Origin: JBBSMX01 sp038232935
GTDB taxonomy: Bacteria; Bacteroidota; Rhodothermia; Rhodothermales; JANQRZ01
NCBI GenBank assembly: GCA_038232935.1
Contig: JBBSMX010000141.1
Location: forward strand, 1-10,830
Length of the DNA: 10,830 nucleotides
Direction: 5' to 3'
The notes under the pieces were generated by a model. That model did not search any database. It had not been told where the DNA came from and was given only the letters and a program-made list of their open reading frames with translations. This document shows positions 1 to 4,656 of the stretch, piece after piece (the stretch's first letter is position 1; every line of letters begins with the position of its first letter). The translations under genes and the position numbers were made by a program.

Positions 1-98
1 ACGAGGTCGGCCGCCGTGCGGGCGGTGGTGCCAGCAACGAAGTGCTCGATGAGCCGTCGCTGGATGGCGCGCGGGAGTCTGCTTCGTCGTCGGGTCAT
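1..98 (-). mobile_element. 5' end of an IS1595-family (IS1016-like) transposase gene, cut by the window edge
   Basis: Read on the minus strand from ATG at 98, the frame is open to the window edge and gives 32 complete codons. The start is basic (MTRRRSRLPRAIQRRLIEHF) and is followed by FVAGTTARTAADLV. A helix ending in 'FVAGxTARxAA-L' directly after a basic start is the typical N-terminus of IS1595/IS1016-type transposases, so the family call rests on motif memory over a short stretch. The DDE-type catalytic core would lie to the left, outside the window. The 41 bp between the start codon and position 139 would be the short IS leader with its terminal repeat. The opposite-strand frame starting at GTG 16 is open here only because it shadows this coding region. 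Confidence 0.72.
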
Positions 99-139
99 AG
101 TGGAGACTAAGCCACCAGACCGTTACCTAGTACAGCCCC
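99..139 (-). repeat. Probable terminal end of the IS1595-like element
   Basis: Read outward-in on the minus strand, positions 139 to 120 give GGGGCTGTACTAGGTAACGG, about 40 bp upstream of the transposase ATG. A GGG-starting terminal repeat just ahead of the transposase suits this family, and reading-frame homology of the neighbouring ATP-binding gene resumes immediately beyond it, near 142. IS1595 elements are known to duplicate 8 bp of target; if the end is at 139 the duplicated octamer here would be 140-147 (TTACTAAA). The other IS end is outside the window, so the exact boundary is inferred. Confidence 0.5.
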
Positions 140-156
140 TTACTAAATGTGAGCAC

Positions 157-966
157 GTGTGCCCTAGCGGAGTTGTCTCCTTGGTAGCCTATCGGGACCT
201 CCTTCAACTCCGAGGTGTCCCCACAGTCGCAAGAATCAACTACAAGGTGCTTGGCTACGCGGCCCTTCGTGCACTGAAGGTATTCCCGGTCAGTGTCACA
301 TCAAGGGAAGTTGACGTTAACAACAAGCATCTCATGCAAGTGGCAGGTAAGTCCACGGAGCTAAAGCGATGCACAAATCCGGCCGATACCGAGGCCGCGG
401 TTCAATCCATAGTTGCGAAGATCAAACAGGAGCTCTCGCCGACGACGGTTACCCTTAAGGCCGTCGATTACATGATTGGCGAGATAGCAGACAATGCAGC
501 GACGCATGGCTACAAACGGTATAAATCCCCGCCCGCCGAATTCCCTAAGCCGATTTACATCTGCTCAATGGCGTACAGTGACCGAGTAGAAATTGCCGTT
601 CTTGACCGAGGCCAAGGAATTCACGATAGCCTCCGAACCAATCCCGACTTCCGGAGCGTAAGCGCTTCCAAAGCGCTGAAAGTCGCGCTGCACGAAGAGT
701 CTTCTGGCCACCCATATGGATCTCCTGGCTTCGGACTGTACAGCGCTGCAGAGATGATCCGAGGGAACCGCGGCACTCTGTACCTATGGAGTTCGAGTCG
801 CCGGCTCGTGATGGACGAAACACGAGTGAACGTTTCTAAGGGCAAGTATCAGCAAGGGACCCTCGTCAGCTTCGTAGTCCATGCTAACAACTCTACCCCC
901 TACGACGATGTCATTGGGGAGTCCGATGTCGGCGCTTACATTGACGATCTCATAAGGGAGGCGTAA
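157..966 (+). CDS. GHKL/HATPase ATP-binding protein with an N-terminal STAS-like part, apparently 5'-truncated by an IS
   Basis: The C-terminal half carries GHKL ATP-site motifs in order: an N-box (IGEIADNAATHG, about 478-513), a G1 box (LDRGQGI, about 601-621) and a G2 box with the glycines of GSPGFGLYSAAEM (about 718-756). Before it lies CPSGVVSLVAYRDLLQLRGV, which matches the second half of the STAS-like N-terminal domain found in this protein type, where a beta strand and about 45 residues would normally come first. Those residues are missing: upstream of about 140 the frame runs antisense into the transposase. GTG 157 is the first start codon beyond the IS that keeps the recognisable domain; GTG 100 and GTG 16 would translate IS sequence, and no good ribosome site precedes any of them. 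Such ATPases act as kinase- or anti-sigma-like switches with a STAS partner, and the next gene, 4 bp downstream, encodes one. It may therefore be a damaged gene; the ATPase half is intact. Confidence 0.75.
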   Translation: MCPSGVVSLVAYRDLLQLRGVPTVARINYKVLGYAALRALKVFPVSVTSREVDVNNKHLMQVAGKSTELKRCTNPADTEAAVQSIVAKIKQELSPTTVTLKAVDYMIGEIADNAATHGYKRYKSPPAEFPKPIYICSMAYSDRVEIAVLDRGQGIHDSLRTNPDFRSVSASKALKVALHEESSGHPYGSPGFGLYSAAEMIRGNRGTLYLWSSSRRLVMDETRVNVSKGKYQQGTLVSFVVHANNSTPYDDVIGESDVGAYIDDLIREA

Positions 967-970
967 TCCC

Positions 971-1315
971 ATGCAACCGAAATCGATTACTTGGGACTCT
1001 ACTAAGCTAGGCACCCGACTTGTACCCCGCCTTAAAGGACTAGAACTCAAGGAGGAAGCTCTTAATCTACTAGAGGATGAAGCCATTGTTCTAATAGTGG
1101 ACCTATCCTCTGTTGAGATAATGTCGTCCGGTTACGCCAAGGAGTTGTTCGGTGGTATTTGGGAGTGCTTAGGCTCAGCTTTCCCTGAGCGTGTCCGATT
1201 CACTTTCGGCTCTAATCGGCAGATAATGTGGAGTACCATCGCGCGTGGCATCTCAGCTTCTGTAGAGCGTAAGTGCCCTTCCGAGAACAGTGGGTTTGGC
1301 GTCTCGGCAAGTTAG
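971..1315 (+). CDS. STAS-like (DUF4325-type) domain protein, partner of the ATPase
   Basis: A 114-residue soluble protein. The segment VLIVDLSSVEIMSSGYAKELFGGIW (residues about 39-64) fits the STAS-like DUF4325 pattern: a hydrophobic strand, 'D-x-S/G-V', a turn with paired serines and then an amphipathic helix ending in a Leu-Phe pair. Family members usually have SSFADE at the turn; here it is SSGYAKE. The remainder (RVRFTFGSNRQIMWSTIARGI) also fits. The ATG at 971 is preceded by AGGGAGG at 955-961, a good ribosome site. It lies 4 bp after the ATP-binding gene, so the two are almost certainly one operon. Members commonly sit beside HATPase proteins, and a partner-switching role (STAS domain bound or modified by the ATPase) is inferred by analogy with anti-sigma/anti-anti-sigma pairs. 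The operon's promoter was probably upstream of the IS insertion, so its present expression is uncertain. Confidence 0.72.
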   Translation: MQPKSITWDSTKLGTRLVPRLKGLELKEEALNLLEDEAIVLIVDLSSVEIMSSGYAKELFGGIWECLGSAFPERVRFTFGSNRQIMWSTIARGISASVERKCPSENSGFGVSAS

Positions 1316-1428
1316 CTAAGCTGCTCTCGTTCACACGCACTCGTGTCGGGTGGACTTATGGGTCGTTCGTCTTCTCTGTAACGCCTCTCACAGGGCGGCG
1401 GGCTTAATGCCCGCCGCCCTGCCACGTC
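1316..1428. other. Short intergenic stretch between convergent genes
   Basis: No coding signal on either strand. It holds the perfect GC hairpin at 1391-1421, which lies between the 3' end of the STAS-like gene (+) and the 3' end of the truncated small gene (-). Confidence 0.5.
1391..1421 (-). terminator. GC-rich hairpin after the truncated small gene (possibly two-way)
   Basis: A perfect 13-bp stem, CAGGGCGGCGGGC (1391-1403) paired with 1409-1421, closes a 5-nt loop (TTAAT). It starts 8 bp beyond the stop codon of the minus-strand copy and about 75 bp beyond the plus-strand STAS-like gene, so it could end both transcripts. There is no T-run. A near-identical hairpin stands in the same place after the intact copy (3566-3591), so it was duplicated with the gene. 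Confidence 0.65.
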
Positions 1429-1668
1429 TCAGAGCGTGTGGAAGTCGAATGCTCGCAGGTCGTCGCAGTTGGCGGACGCCTCGTCATAGCGGGCGCATTG
1501 GTACTCGAGCTCGATAGCCGTCGCTGATCTCTTCGAACGCATCGCCTGGACTACACCACAGGAGCAGTCCCACTTGGCTTGCTTGTGTGGCCCAAACACA
1601 TTGGCACCTACCAATGCAGATTGGGGTATCCCAATCTGCATTGGGGTATCCCAAAGACTATGGGGCAC
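1429..1668 (-). pseudogene. 5'-truncated second copy of the small unrecognised gene at 3601-3849
   Basis: The last about 47 residues, from WDCSCG to the end YQCARYDEASANCDDLRAFDFHTL, align with the intact copy, keeping the C-x-C-G motif and all but two of the last 29 residues. Over those 29 codons I count 10 base differences, eight of them synonymous, so the reading frame was under selection after duplication. The frame's N-terminal about 32 residues (from GTG 1668, overlapping the TAG of the AlbA_2 gene as TAGTG) have no similarity to the intact protein, and they run across a 20-bp-period palindrome array (1600-1655) whose period is not a multiple of three. That part is probably not real coding sequence. 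The gene seems to have lost its first about 35 codons. Alternatively it is a shorter functional variant co-translated from the upstream gene. The function is unknown. Confidence 0.5.
1600..1655. repeat. Three-unit iteron-like array of ATTGG-N6-CCAAT palindromes, period 20 bp
   Basis: Three 16-bp dyads begin exactly 20 bp apart at 1600, 1620 and 1640: ATTGGCACCTACCAAT, ATTGGGGTATCCCAAT, and ATTGGGGTATCCCAAA (last base off). Units two and three share the same centre. Unit two extends into a 10-bp inverted repeat (GCAGATTGGG 1617-1626 with 1631-1640). A spacing of about two helical turns places all dyads on the same DNA face, as expected for cooperative binding of a dimeric regulator or for iterons. 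The array lies just after the AlbA_2 gene (-) and before the truncated small gene. Confidence 0.7.
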
Positions 1669-3389
1669 TACAAGAGCTGCGTCGTCCCGATGCTAGAAGC
1701 TAAAACGTAGTAAGCGCGCCTCCCTTTGTCCTTTCGGACGATAAGCCCTCGACGAAGTAGACGCTCCAATAGATTTCTGGCCTCGTCACTATCTATCTGG
1801 CAAAGATCGGATACCTCTCTCCGCCGGATTTCATGGTATGCGGCGAGATGTTGGAGGACCATCTGTTCTTGCCGGAGAGGTTCAAACTCTTGTCGTCTCG
1901 TATACGCGAGGGCGTCACCGAGGGCGCGATAAGTCGCTGCGCTGAGTTGGTAAATGCGGCCACGACGTCGATCATCGCGAGCCTCAAAGACTCCCCGCTC
2001 TACAAGACGTTCGAGAAATGCTTGGGCCTGTACATCTTCACGCTGGAGAAGACGCGCTGCGCGTTCCACTCCAATCCACCGCTCTTCATCGAGCGCGTTA
2101 ACAAGGATCATGTCCTCAATCGTAACTGGAGCGTCGGGTGTCTCCTGCTCAATGAACCAACGCGCAAGTGCAAGGTTGGCGTCGCCCCCACGAAGGACGA
2201 CTTGGACAGCATGTCCCGTGCTCCGAGAATAATCTGGGGCTGGACGCCCATAGCGAAGTTGTCCCTCGTAAATCGTGTCGATACCACGCCCAGACCGTTC
2301 AACTAGCCCAATTCGCTTGAACGCGTCAGCAAGAACAGGATTGCGAGGCTTAGGGGGAACTACGAGCAGATTATCAAGGCGGACGCCTTCAACGAAGCCG
2401 CCAGGGTTGGAGACTTCAATCTCGTCTCGACGCCATTGAACATGGACAGCACCAAGTTGGCTGTAATCTCGGTGAATGAGCGAGTTGTGAAGCGCTTCTC
2501 GGAAGCCGTCGCGACTATAGTCGGGTATCCCTACGCTTACCGAATCGATTGCGATCTCCACCTCCTCGTTCCGAGCATCGAATCGCTTAGCAAAGTCCTC
2601 AACAACTTGAATGAGCGGGTTGCGGACGAAGTCATTAACAGTAACTCGAGTTCCGCTAAATGCCTGAAATGCAGCTTCGTGAGTCGGGACTAGTCGGCGG
2701 ATAGCGGCTTCATGCCCTACTAACAGAAGGCCGGCAACTGTGACGCTTGCGACTGTATCTGTTCCCTCACCTCCTTCTCCAAGTCCTAGCACCCGAGCTA
2801 GTTCAGCGTTCGGAAGATCAAGAAGAGACCGGTCAGCTCTGCCAGGATTACGGCGAATAGTCTGTCGTAGACGCTCGAACTCAAGAGGATTAAGATCATC
2901 CCATCTTGCATCGCCGAGTATCATGGCTGAATAGTCCTGAGCTCCACGAGCAGCCTGCGCGGACTGCATCTCATGGAAGTGAAACGGGACACACGCTGGT
3001 TTCCCGTCTCCCCCTACCGCTCGTCGCCTGAATACTCCAGCCTTGGTGGAAACTGGTTGAGCCATGGCTGGCACATCGACGACGATAATGTTCTTGCCAT
3101 CGAGACTTAAAACCTGCGACGTGGCAGGAACGCTCGCAATAGTGTTGTTTGCGATGTATGCATCGACGCGGCGCGGATCGGAATATTCTCCGTGACGGGG
3201 AAGAGCTCCCGTGATGCGTCCATCATCCTCGACTCCAATAAACAGCAGTCCGCCCCGGCCGTTAGCGAGGCAAACAACCACTCCTAAGAGCGAGGTATCA
3301 CTTAGGGAGTTTCTCTCCTCGCCCTTAAACTCGACAATGAACGTTTCACCGGCCGCGATATAAGCACGAGCTTGACTCTCAGTAATCAT
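1668..3389 (-). CDS. AlbA_2/Schlafen-type putative nucleic-acid-binding regulator with RecG-like ATPase C-terminal domain and winged helices
   Basis: A 573-residue soluble protein. Residues about 5-140 form an AlbA_2 (Schlafen AlbA_2, 'divergent AAA-4') domain, with ETFIVEFKGE near 15-24 and the glycine turn GGLLFIGVEDDG at 46-57. Residues about 290-400 form the GHKL-like 'HATPase_c_4/RecG-like' C-terminal region: REALHNSLIHRDYS (297-310), EVSNPGGF (325-332) and RNPVLADAFKRIGLVERSGRGID (349-371). Two winged-helix-like segments follow (about 428-483 and 503-563). This layout is the common full-length architecture of 'putative DNA-binding' transcriptional-regulator-like ATPases. Their exact role is unsettled, and several relatives lie in defence or mobile regions. 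ATG 3389 gives the canonical N-terminus; no strong ribosome site precedes it. It is flanked by two copies of a small gene on the same strand. GC and codon use are lower than in the core genes to the right. Confidence 0.82.
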   Translation of the reverse strand: MITESQARAYIAAGETFIVEFKGEERNSLSDTSLLGVVVCLANGRGGLLFIGVEDDGRITGALPRHGEYSDPRRVDAYIANNTIASVPATSQVLSLDGKNIIVVDVPAMAQPVSTKAGVFRRRAVGGDGKPACVPFHFHEMQSAQAARGAQDYSAMILGDARWDDLNPLEFERLRQTIRRNPGRADRSLLDLPNAELARVLGLGEGGEGTDTVASVTVAGLLLVGHEAAIRRLVPTHEAAFQAFSGTRVTVNDFVRNPLIQVVEDFAKRFDARNEEVEIAIDSVSVGIPDYSRDGFREALHNSLIHRDYSQLGAVHVQWRRDEIEVSNPGGFVEGVRLDNLLVVPPKPRNPVLADAFKRIGLVERSGRGIDTIYEGQLRYGRPAPDYSRSTGHAVQVVLRGGDANLALARWFIEQETPDAPVTIEDMILVNALDEERWIGVERAARLLQREDVQAQAFLERLVERGVFEARDDRRRGRIYQLSAATYRALGDALAYTRRQEFEPLRQEQMVLQHLAAYHEIRRREVSDLCQIDSDEARNLLERLLRRGLIVRKDKGRRAYYVLASSIGTTQLL

Positions 3390-3565
3390 TGAACGGTTTC
3401 TATCGCAAGGGGGAGAAATCTAATCAAGTGACCGGTTCAGCTCACCGGCCCACTCATTGGAATATCGACGTGCTGGAGAGAAGCTGCCAACTACGGCTGA
3501 GTTGCTGGAACAATACTACTGGGAGACTTGAGTAATCCTCAGATTGTTACGCAGAATTAGTAATG
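3390..3565. other. Intergenic stretch upstream of the AlbA_2 gene, with a possible weak promoter and a possible coding remnant
   Basis: On the minus strand, TAGATTTC (plus 3415-3422) resembles the Bacteroidota TAnnTTTG box and would start transcription about 20 bp before ATG 3389, but no clear -33 TTG box is placed correctly, so it is weak. On the plus strand one frame from 3424 to 3531 is open without an ATG and ends in a protein-like stretch (GEKLPTTAELLEQYYWET, stop); it could be the tail of a decayed gene. ACCGGTTCA at 3431-3439 repeats the 9-mer in the inverted repeats around the HTH gene. Nothing firmer is visible. Confidence 0.3.
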
Positions 3566-3591
3566 GGCGGCGGGCTATGGAGCCCGCCGCC
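3566..3591 (-). terminator. GC-rich hairpin after the intact small gene
   Basis: A perfect 11-bp stem, GGCGGCGGGCT (3566-3576) paired with 3581-3591, closes a 4-nt loop. It lies 9 bp past the stop codon of the minus-strand gene. There is no long T-run; CATTACTAATTCT follows on the minus strand. Its twin is at 1391-1421. Confidence 0.65.
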
Positions 3592-3600
3592 GTCTGCACC

Positions 3601-3849
3601 TTAGAGCGTGTGGAAGTCGAAGGCTCGCAAATCGTCGCAGTTGGCGAACGCCTCATCATACCGCGCGCACTGATACTCGAACTCGATAGCCGTCTCGATC
3701 TCTTCGAGCACGTCACTGTGGACAGAGCCGCAGAAGCAGTTGCCGTCGGCGTCCTTGACTTCGGCGATCTCGTACCGTCCGGGGGTCACGTCTGCTGTGA
3801 CGTGAATGTCGCCGTAGAGGGAAGAGGGGACCGTAAGGGACAGAAGCAT
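3601..3849 (-). CDS. Small unrecognised acidic protein with a CxCG motif (82 aa)
   Basis: I do not recognise the family. The 82-residue product is acidic and predicted cytosolic, with no signal or membrane segment. It begins with a strand-rich stretch (MLLSLTVPSSLYGDIHVTADV), then GRYEIAEVKD, GNCFCG (residues 37-42), an acidic helix and a highly conserved tail holding two more cysteines (YQCARYDEA, ANCDD). Four cysteines in CxC...C...C order could bind a metal; this is inference. A second copy at 1429-1668 keeps the C-terminal half with mostly synonymous differences, which supports real coding. ATG 3849 lies about 49 bp after the start site predicted from the promoter at 3905-3935, and no ribosome site is obvious. 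The gene is divergent from the HTH gene at 4003 and upstream of the AlbA_2 gene on the same strand, with a hairpin between. Confidence 0.65.
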   Translation of the reverse strand: MLLSLTVPSSLYGDIHVTADVTPGRYEIAEVKDADGNCFCGSVHSDVLEEIETAIEFEYQCARYDEAFANCDDLRAFDFHTL

Positions 3850-3904
3850 GGTAGTGAACCGGTTGGGTTGAAAAGCTAGGCGTTGCAGCGCCCTTGAACT
3901 GATA

Positions 3905-3935
3905 CCAATGTAAGATATTACTGCTCATTAGTCAA
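3905..3935 (-). promoter_or_regulatory. Promoter of the intact small gene
   Basis: On the minus strand TTGACT (plus 3930-3935) is followed after exactly 17 bp by TACATTGG (plus 3905-3912), close to the Bacteroidota TAnnTTTG box. The start site would fall near 3898, about 49 bp before the ATG at 3849. The TACATTG part lies inside the left 11-bp operator-like arm (3906-3916), so a bound protein would block it. Confidence 0.55.
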
Positions 3936-3951
3936 GTAAAATCTTACATTG
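3906..3951. promoter_or_regulatory. Mirror-image pair of 11-bp operator-like sites between divergent genes
   Basis: CAATGTAAGAT (3906-3916) and its exact reverse complement ATCTTACATTG (3941-3951) are separated by 24 bp of AT-rich DNA. Read outward on each strand, both arms end in TACATTG, a TAnnTTTG-like box directed toward the small gene on the left and the HTH gene on the right. The centres are 35 bp apart. This suits a regulator, most simply the adjacent HTH protein, that controls both promoters. Confidence 0.6.
3945..3951 (+). promoter_or_regulatory. Possible -7 box of the HTH gene
   Basis: TACATTG resembles TAnnTTTG and mirrors the -7 box of the divergent promoter. A start near 3958 would leave a leader of about 45 bp before ATG 4003. 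The region 17 bp upstream (TGCTCA, 3922-3927) is a poor -35 box, so this promoter may be weak or need activation. Confidence 0.35.
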
Positions 3952-4002
3952 CGAGCAGTTTTTTATTACCTTCCGTGTACCCTCACACTACCTCGACTCG
4001 CT

Positions 4003-4206
4003 ATGGACACCGCTGAACTCAGCACCCGCCTCAAGGGGCTCCTCTCCATCCGTGCCGTCCTCGACAGGGCTGGCGTTAATCAATCCAGCTACTACACGGC
4101 CGCGCACCGTGGAACGGCAATCTCCCCTGAGAACCGGGAGAAGATCAGAAAGGCGTTGCTAGACACTGCCGCCGAGTTGAAGGAGATCGCGGGTGGGCTG
4201 AAATAG
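4003..4206 (+). CDS. Small HTH-like DNA-binding protein (67 aa), putative regulator
   Basis: The 67-residue basic/acidic protein begins MDTAELSTRLKGLLSIRAVLDRAGVNQSSYY. The segment SIRAVLDRAGVNQSSYYTAAHRGTAISPENREKIRKAL (about 15-52) has the helix-turn-helix spacing of small phage-repressor-like proteins: a short helix, 'AGV' at the turn, a recognition-type helix (NQSSYYTAAHRG) and a further helix. The family is not identified beyond that. ATG 4003 is preferred because it starts directly before the predicted first helix; an in-frame TTG at 3949 would add residues across the operator. The gene is divergent from the small CxCG gene, with a mirrored operator between, so autoregulation plus control of the small gene is a reasonable inference. 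A GC hairpin follows 4 bp after the stop. Confidence 0.65.
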   Translation: MDTAELSTRLKGLLSIRAVLDRAGVNQSSYYTAAHRGTAISPENREKIRKALLDTAAELKEIAGGLK

Positions 4207-4209
4207 AAA

Positions 4210-4237
4210 GCCCCGGCACGCTGCAACGCGCCGGGGC
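4210..4237 (+). terminator. Hairpin terminator after the HTH gene
   Basis: An 8-bp GC stem (GCCCCGGC 4210-4217 with 4230-4237) closes a 12-nt loop that carries the inner inverted-repeat arm. It starts 4 bp after the stop codon. There is no T-run. Confidence 0.6.
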
Positions 4238-4251
4238 ACCGGTTCACTACC

Positions 4252-4438
4252 GCCCCCGAAGGAGCGAGAAGTGAGGGGTAGCTATGCCGCTAGGAGGTAG
4301 GAGGTTTCACGGATGCCTCTGCTAGTCGCACCGGCCACGATCCACTCCTAATCCATTCTACGCACTCAATCGCACCTTTTTGCCGTTAATGTGCCGTGAT
4401 TTGACAACGAGGAAATCACACCAAAAGTGTACAGCAAG
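4252..4438. other. Gene-free stretch next to the tRNA 3' end; possible recombination-site DNA
   Basis: No convincing gene. It holds a spaced TGCCGT direct repeat (4381-4386 and 4392-4397) and a 7-bp inverted repeat (GTGATTT 4396-4402 with AAATCAC 4413-4419). Arrangements like this occur as integrase arm sites beside tRNA attachment sites, but no integrase is in the window, so this stays a suggestion. Confidence 0.3.
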
Positions 4439-4475
4439 GGAAAACGCCTATTCTGTAGCAGAATAGGCGTTTTCC
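4439..4475 (-). terminator. Strong hairpin after tRNA-Thr
   Basis: A perfect 17-bp stem, GGAAAACGCCTATTCTG (4439-4455) paired with 4459-4475, closes a 3-nt loop. It starts 4 bp beyond the tRNA 3' end on the minus strand, and TTTT lies within the 3' arm in both directions, so it may end transcription either way and separate the accessory and core regions. Confidence 0.75.
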
Positions 4476-4478
4476 GGG

Positions 4479-4551
4479 AGCCAATGATCGGACTTGAACC
4501 GATGACCTGCTCATTACGAGTGAGCTGCTCTACCAACTGAGCTACATTGGC
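4479..4551 (-). tRNA. tRNA-Thr (anticodon CGT)
   Basis: The minus-strand sequence folds as a full 73-nt cloverleaf. The acceptor is GCCAATG with CATTGGC, and the D arm is GCTC-AGTTGGTA-GAGC. The anticodon stem GCTCA/TGAGC holds the loop CTCGTAA (plus 4514-4520), so the anticodon CGT (plus complement at 4516-4518) reads ACG threonine codons. The T arm is ATCGG-TTCAAGT-CCGAT. The discriminator base is T, and CCA is not encoded (CCC follows). Its 3' end faces the lower-GC accessory DNA. Confidence 0.96.
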
Positions 4552-4564
4552 GGTCGGGGCTCTC

Positions 4565-4594
4565 AACCTACGGCCTCACCCCGGCCTCCGTCAA
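4565..4594 (-). promoter_or_regulatory. Promoter of tRNA-Thr
   Basis: On the minus strand TTGACG (plus 4589-4594) is followed after 18 bp by TAGGTT (plus 4565-4570), a TAnnTT(TG)-type box, placing a start site near 4558, just before the tRNA at 4551. Confidence 0.5.
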
Positions 4595-4656
4595 GGCATC
4601 GGAACCGCGCCGGGTCGGGGATAATCTATGAATGCTCCCCATCGGTACCCCCGCCC

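Larger units (their letters stand above)
3850..4251. repeat. Two nested inverted repeats flanking the HTH gene
   Basis: Outer arms: GGTAGTGAACCGGT at 3850-3863 and its exact complement at 4238-4251 (14 bp). Inner arms: GCGTTGCAGCG at 3880-3890 and its exact complement at 4219-4229 (11 bp). The order is mirrored; the gap between outer and inner arm is 16 bp on the left and 8 bp on the right. The unit encloses both promoters, the operator and the HTH gene. The left outer arm abuts the ATG of the small gene, and the right inner arm is the loop of the terminator hairpin. These could be ends of a small mobile unit or binding sites. Confidence 0.6.

Noticed and set aside
16..156. N-terminal extension of the ATP-binding protein from GTG 16 or GTG 100
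   Set aside because: These codons lie antisense to the transposase start and in the IS end; the translation (RRWMARGSLLRRR) is a shadow of the arginine-rich transposase N-terminus.
1600..1655. The palindromic repeats as a CRISPR array
   Set aside because: Repeat plus gap is only 20 bp and the gaps are 4 bp, far too short for spacers; no cas genes are present.
1833..2306. 157-codon plus-strand frame inside the AlbA_2 gene
   Set aside because: It lacks domain motifs and lies antisense to a gene with clear AlbA_2 and RecG-like motifs.
1391..3591. The two GC hairpins as integron attC sites around gene cassettes
   Set aside because: They follow gene ends as attC sites do, but no GTTRRRY core or attC-type L/R boxes are present and the stems are perfect and short. 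Terminators are a simpler reading.
4313..4351. 12-codon frame (MPLLVAPATIHS) behind a strong GGAGG-type ribosome site
   Set aside because: Very short, no promoter, no downstream gene to act as leader for; likely chance.
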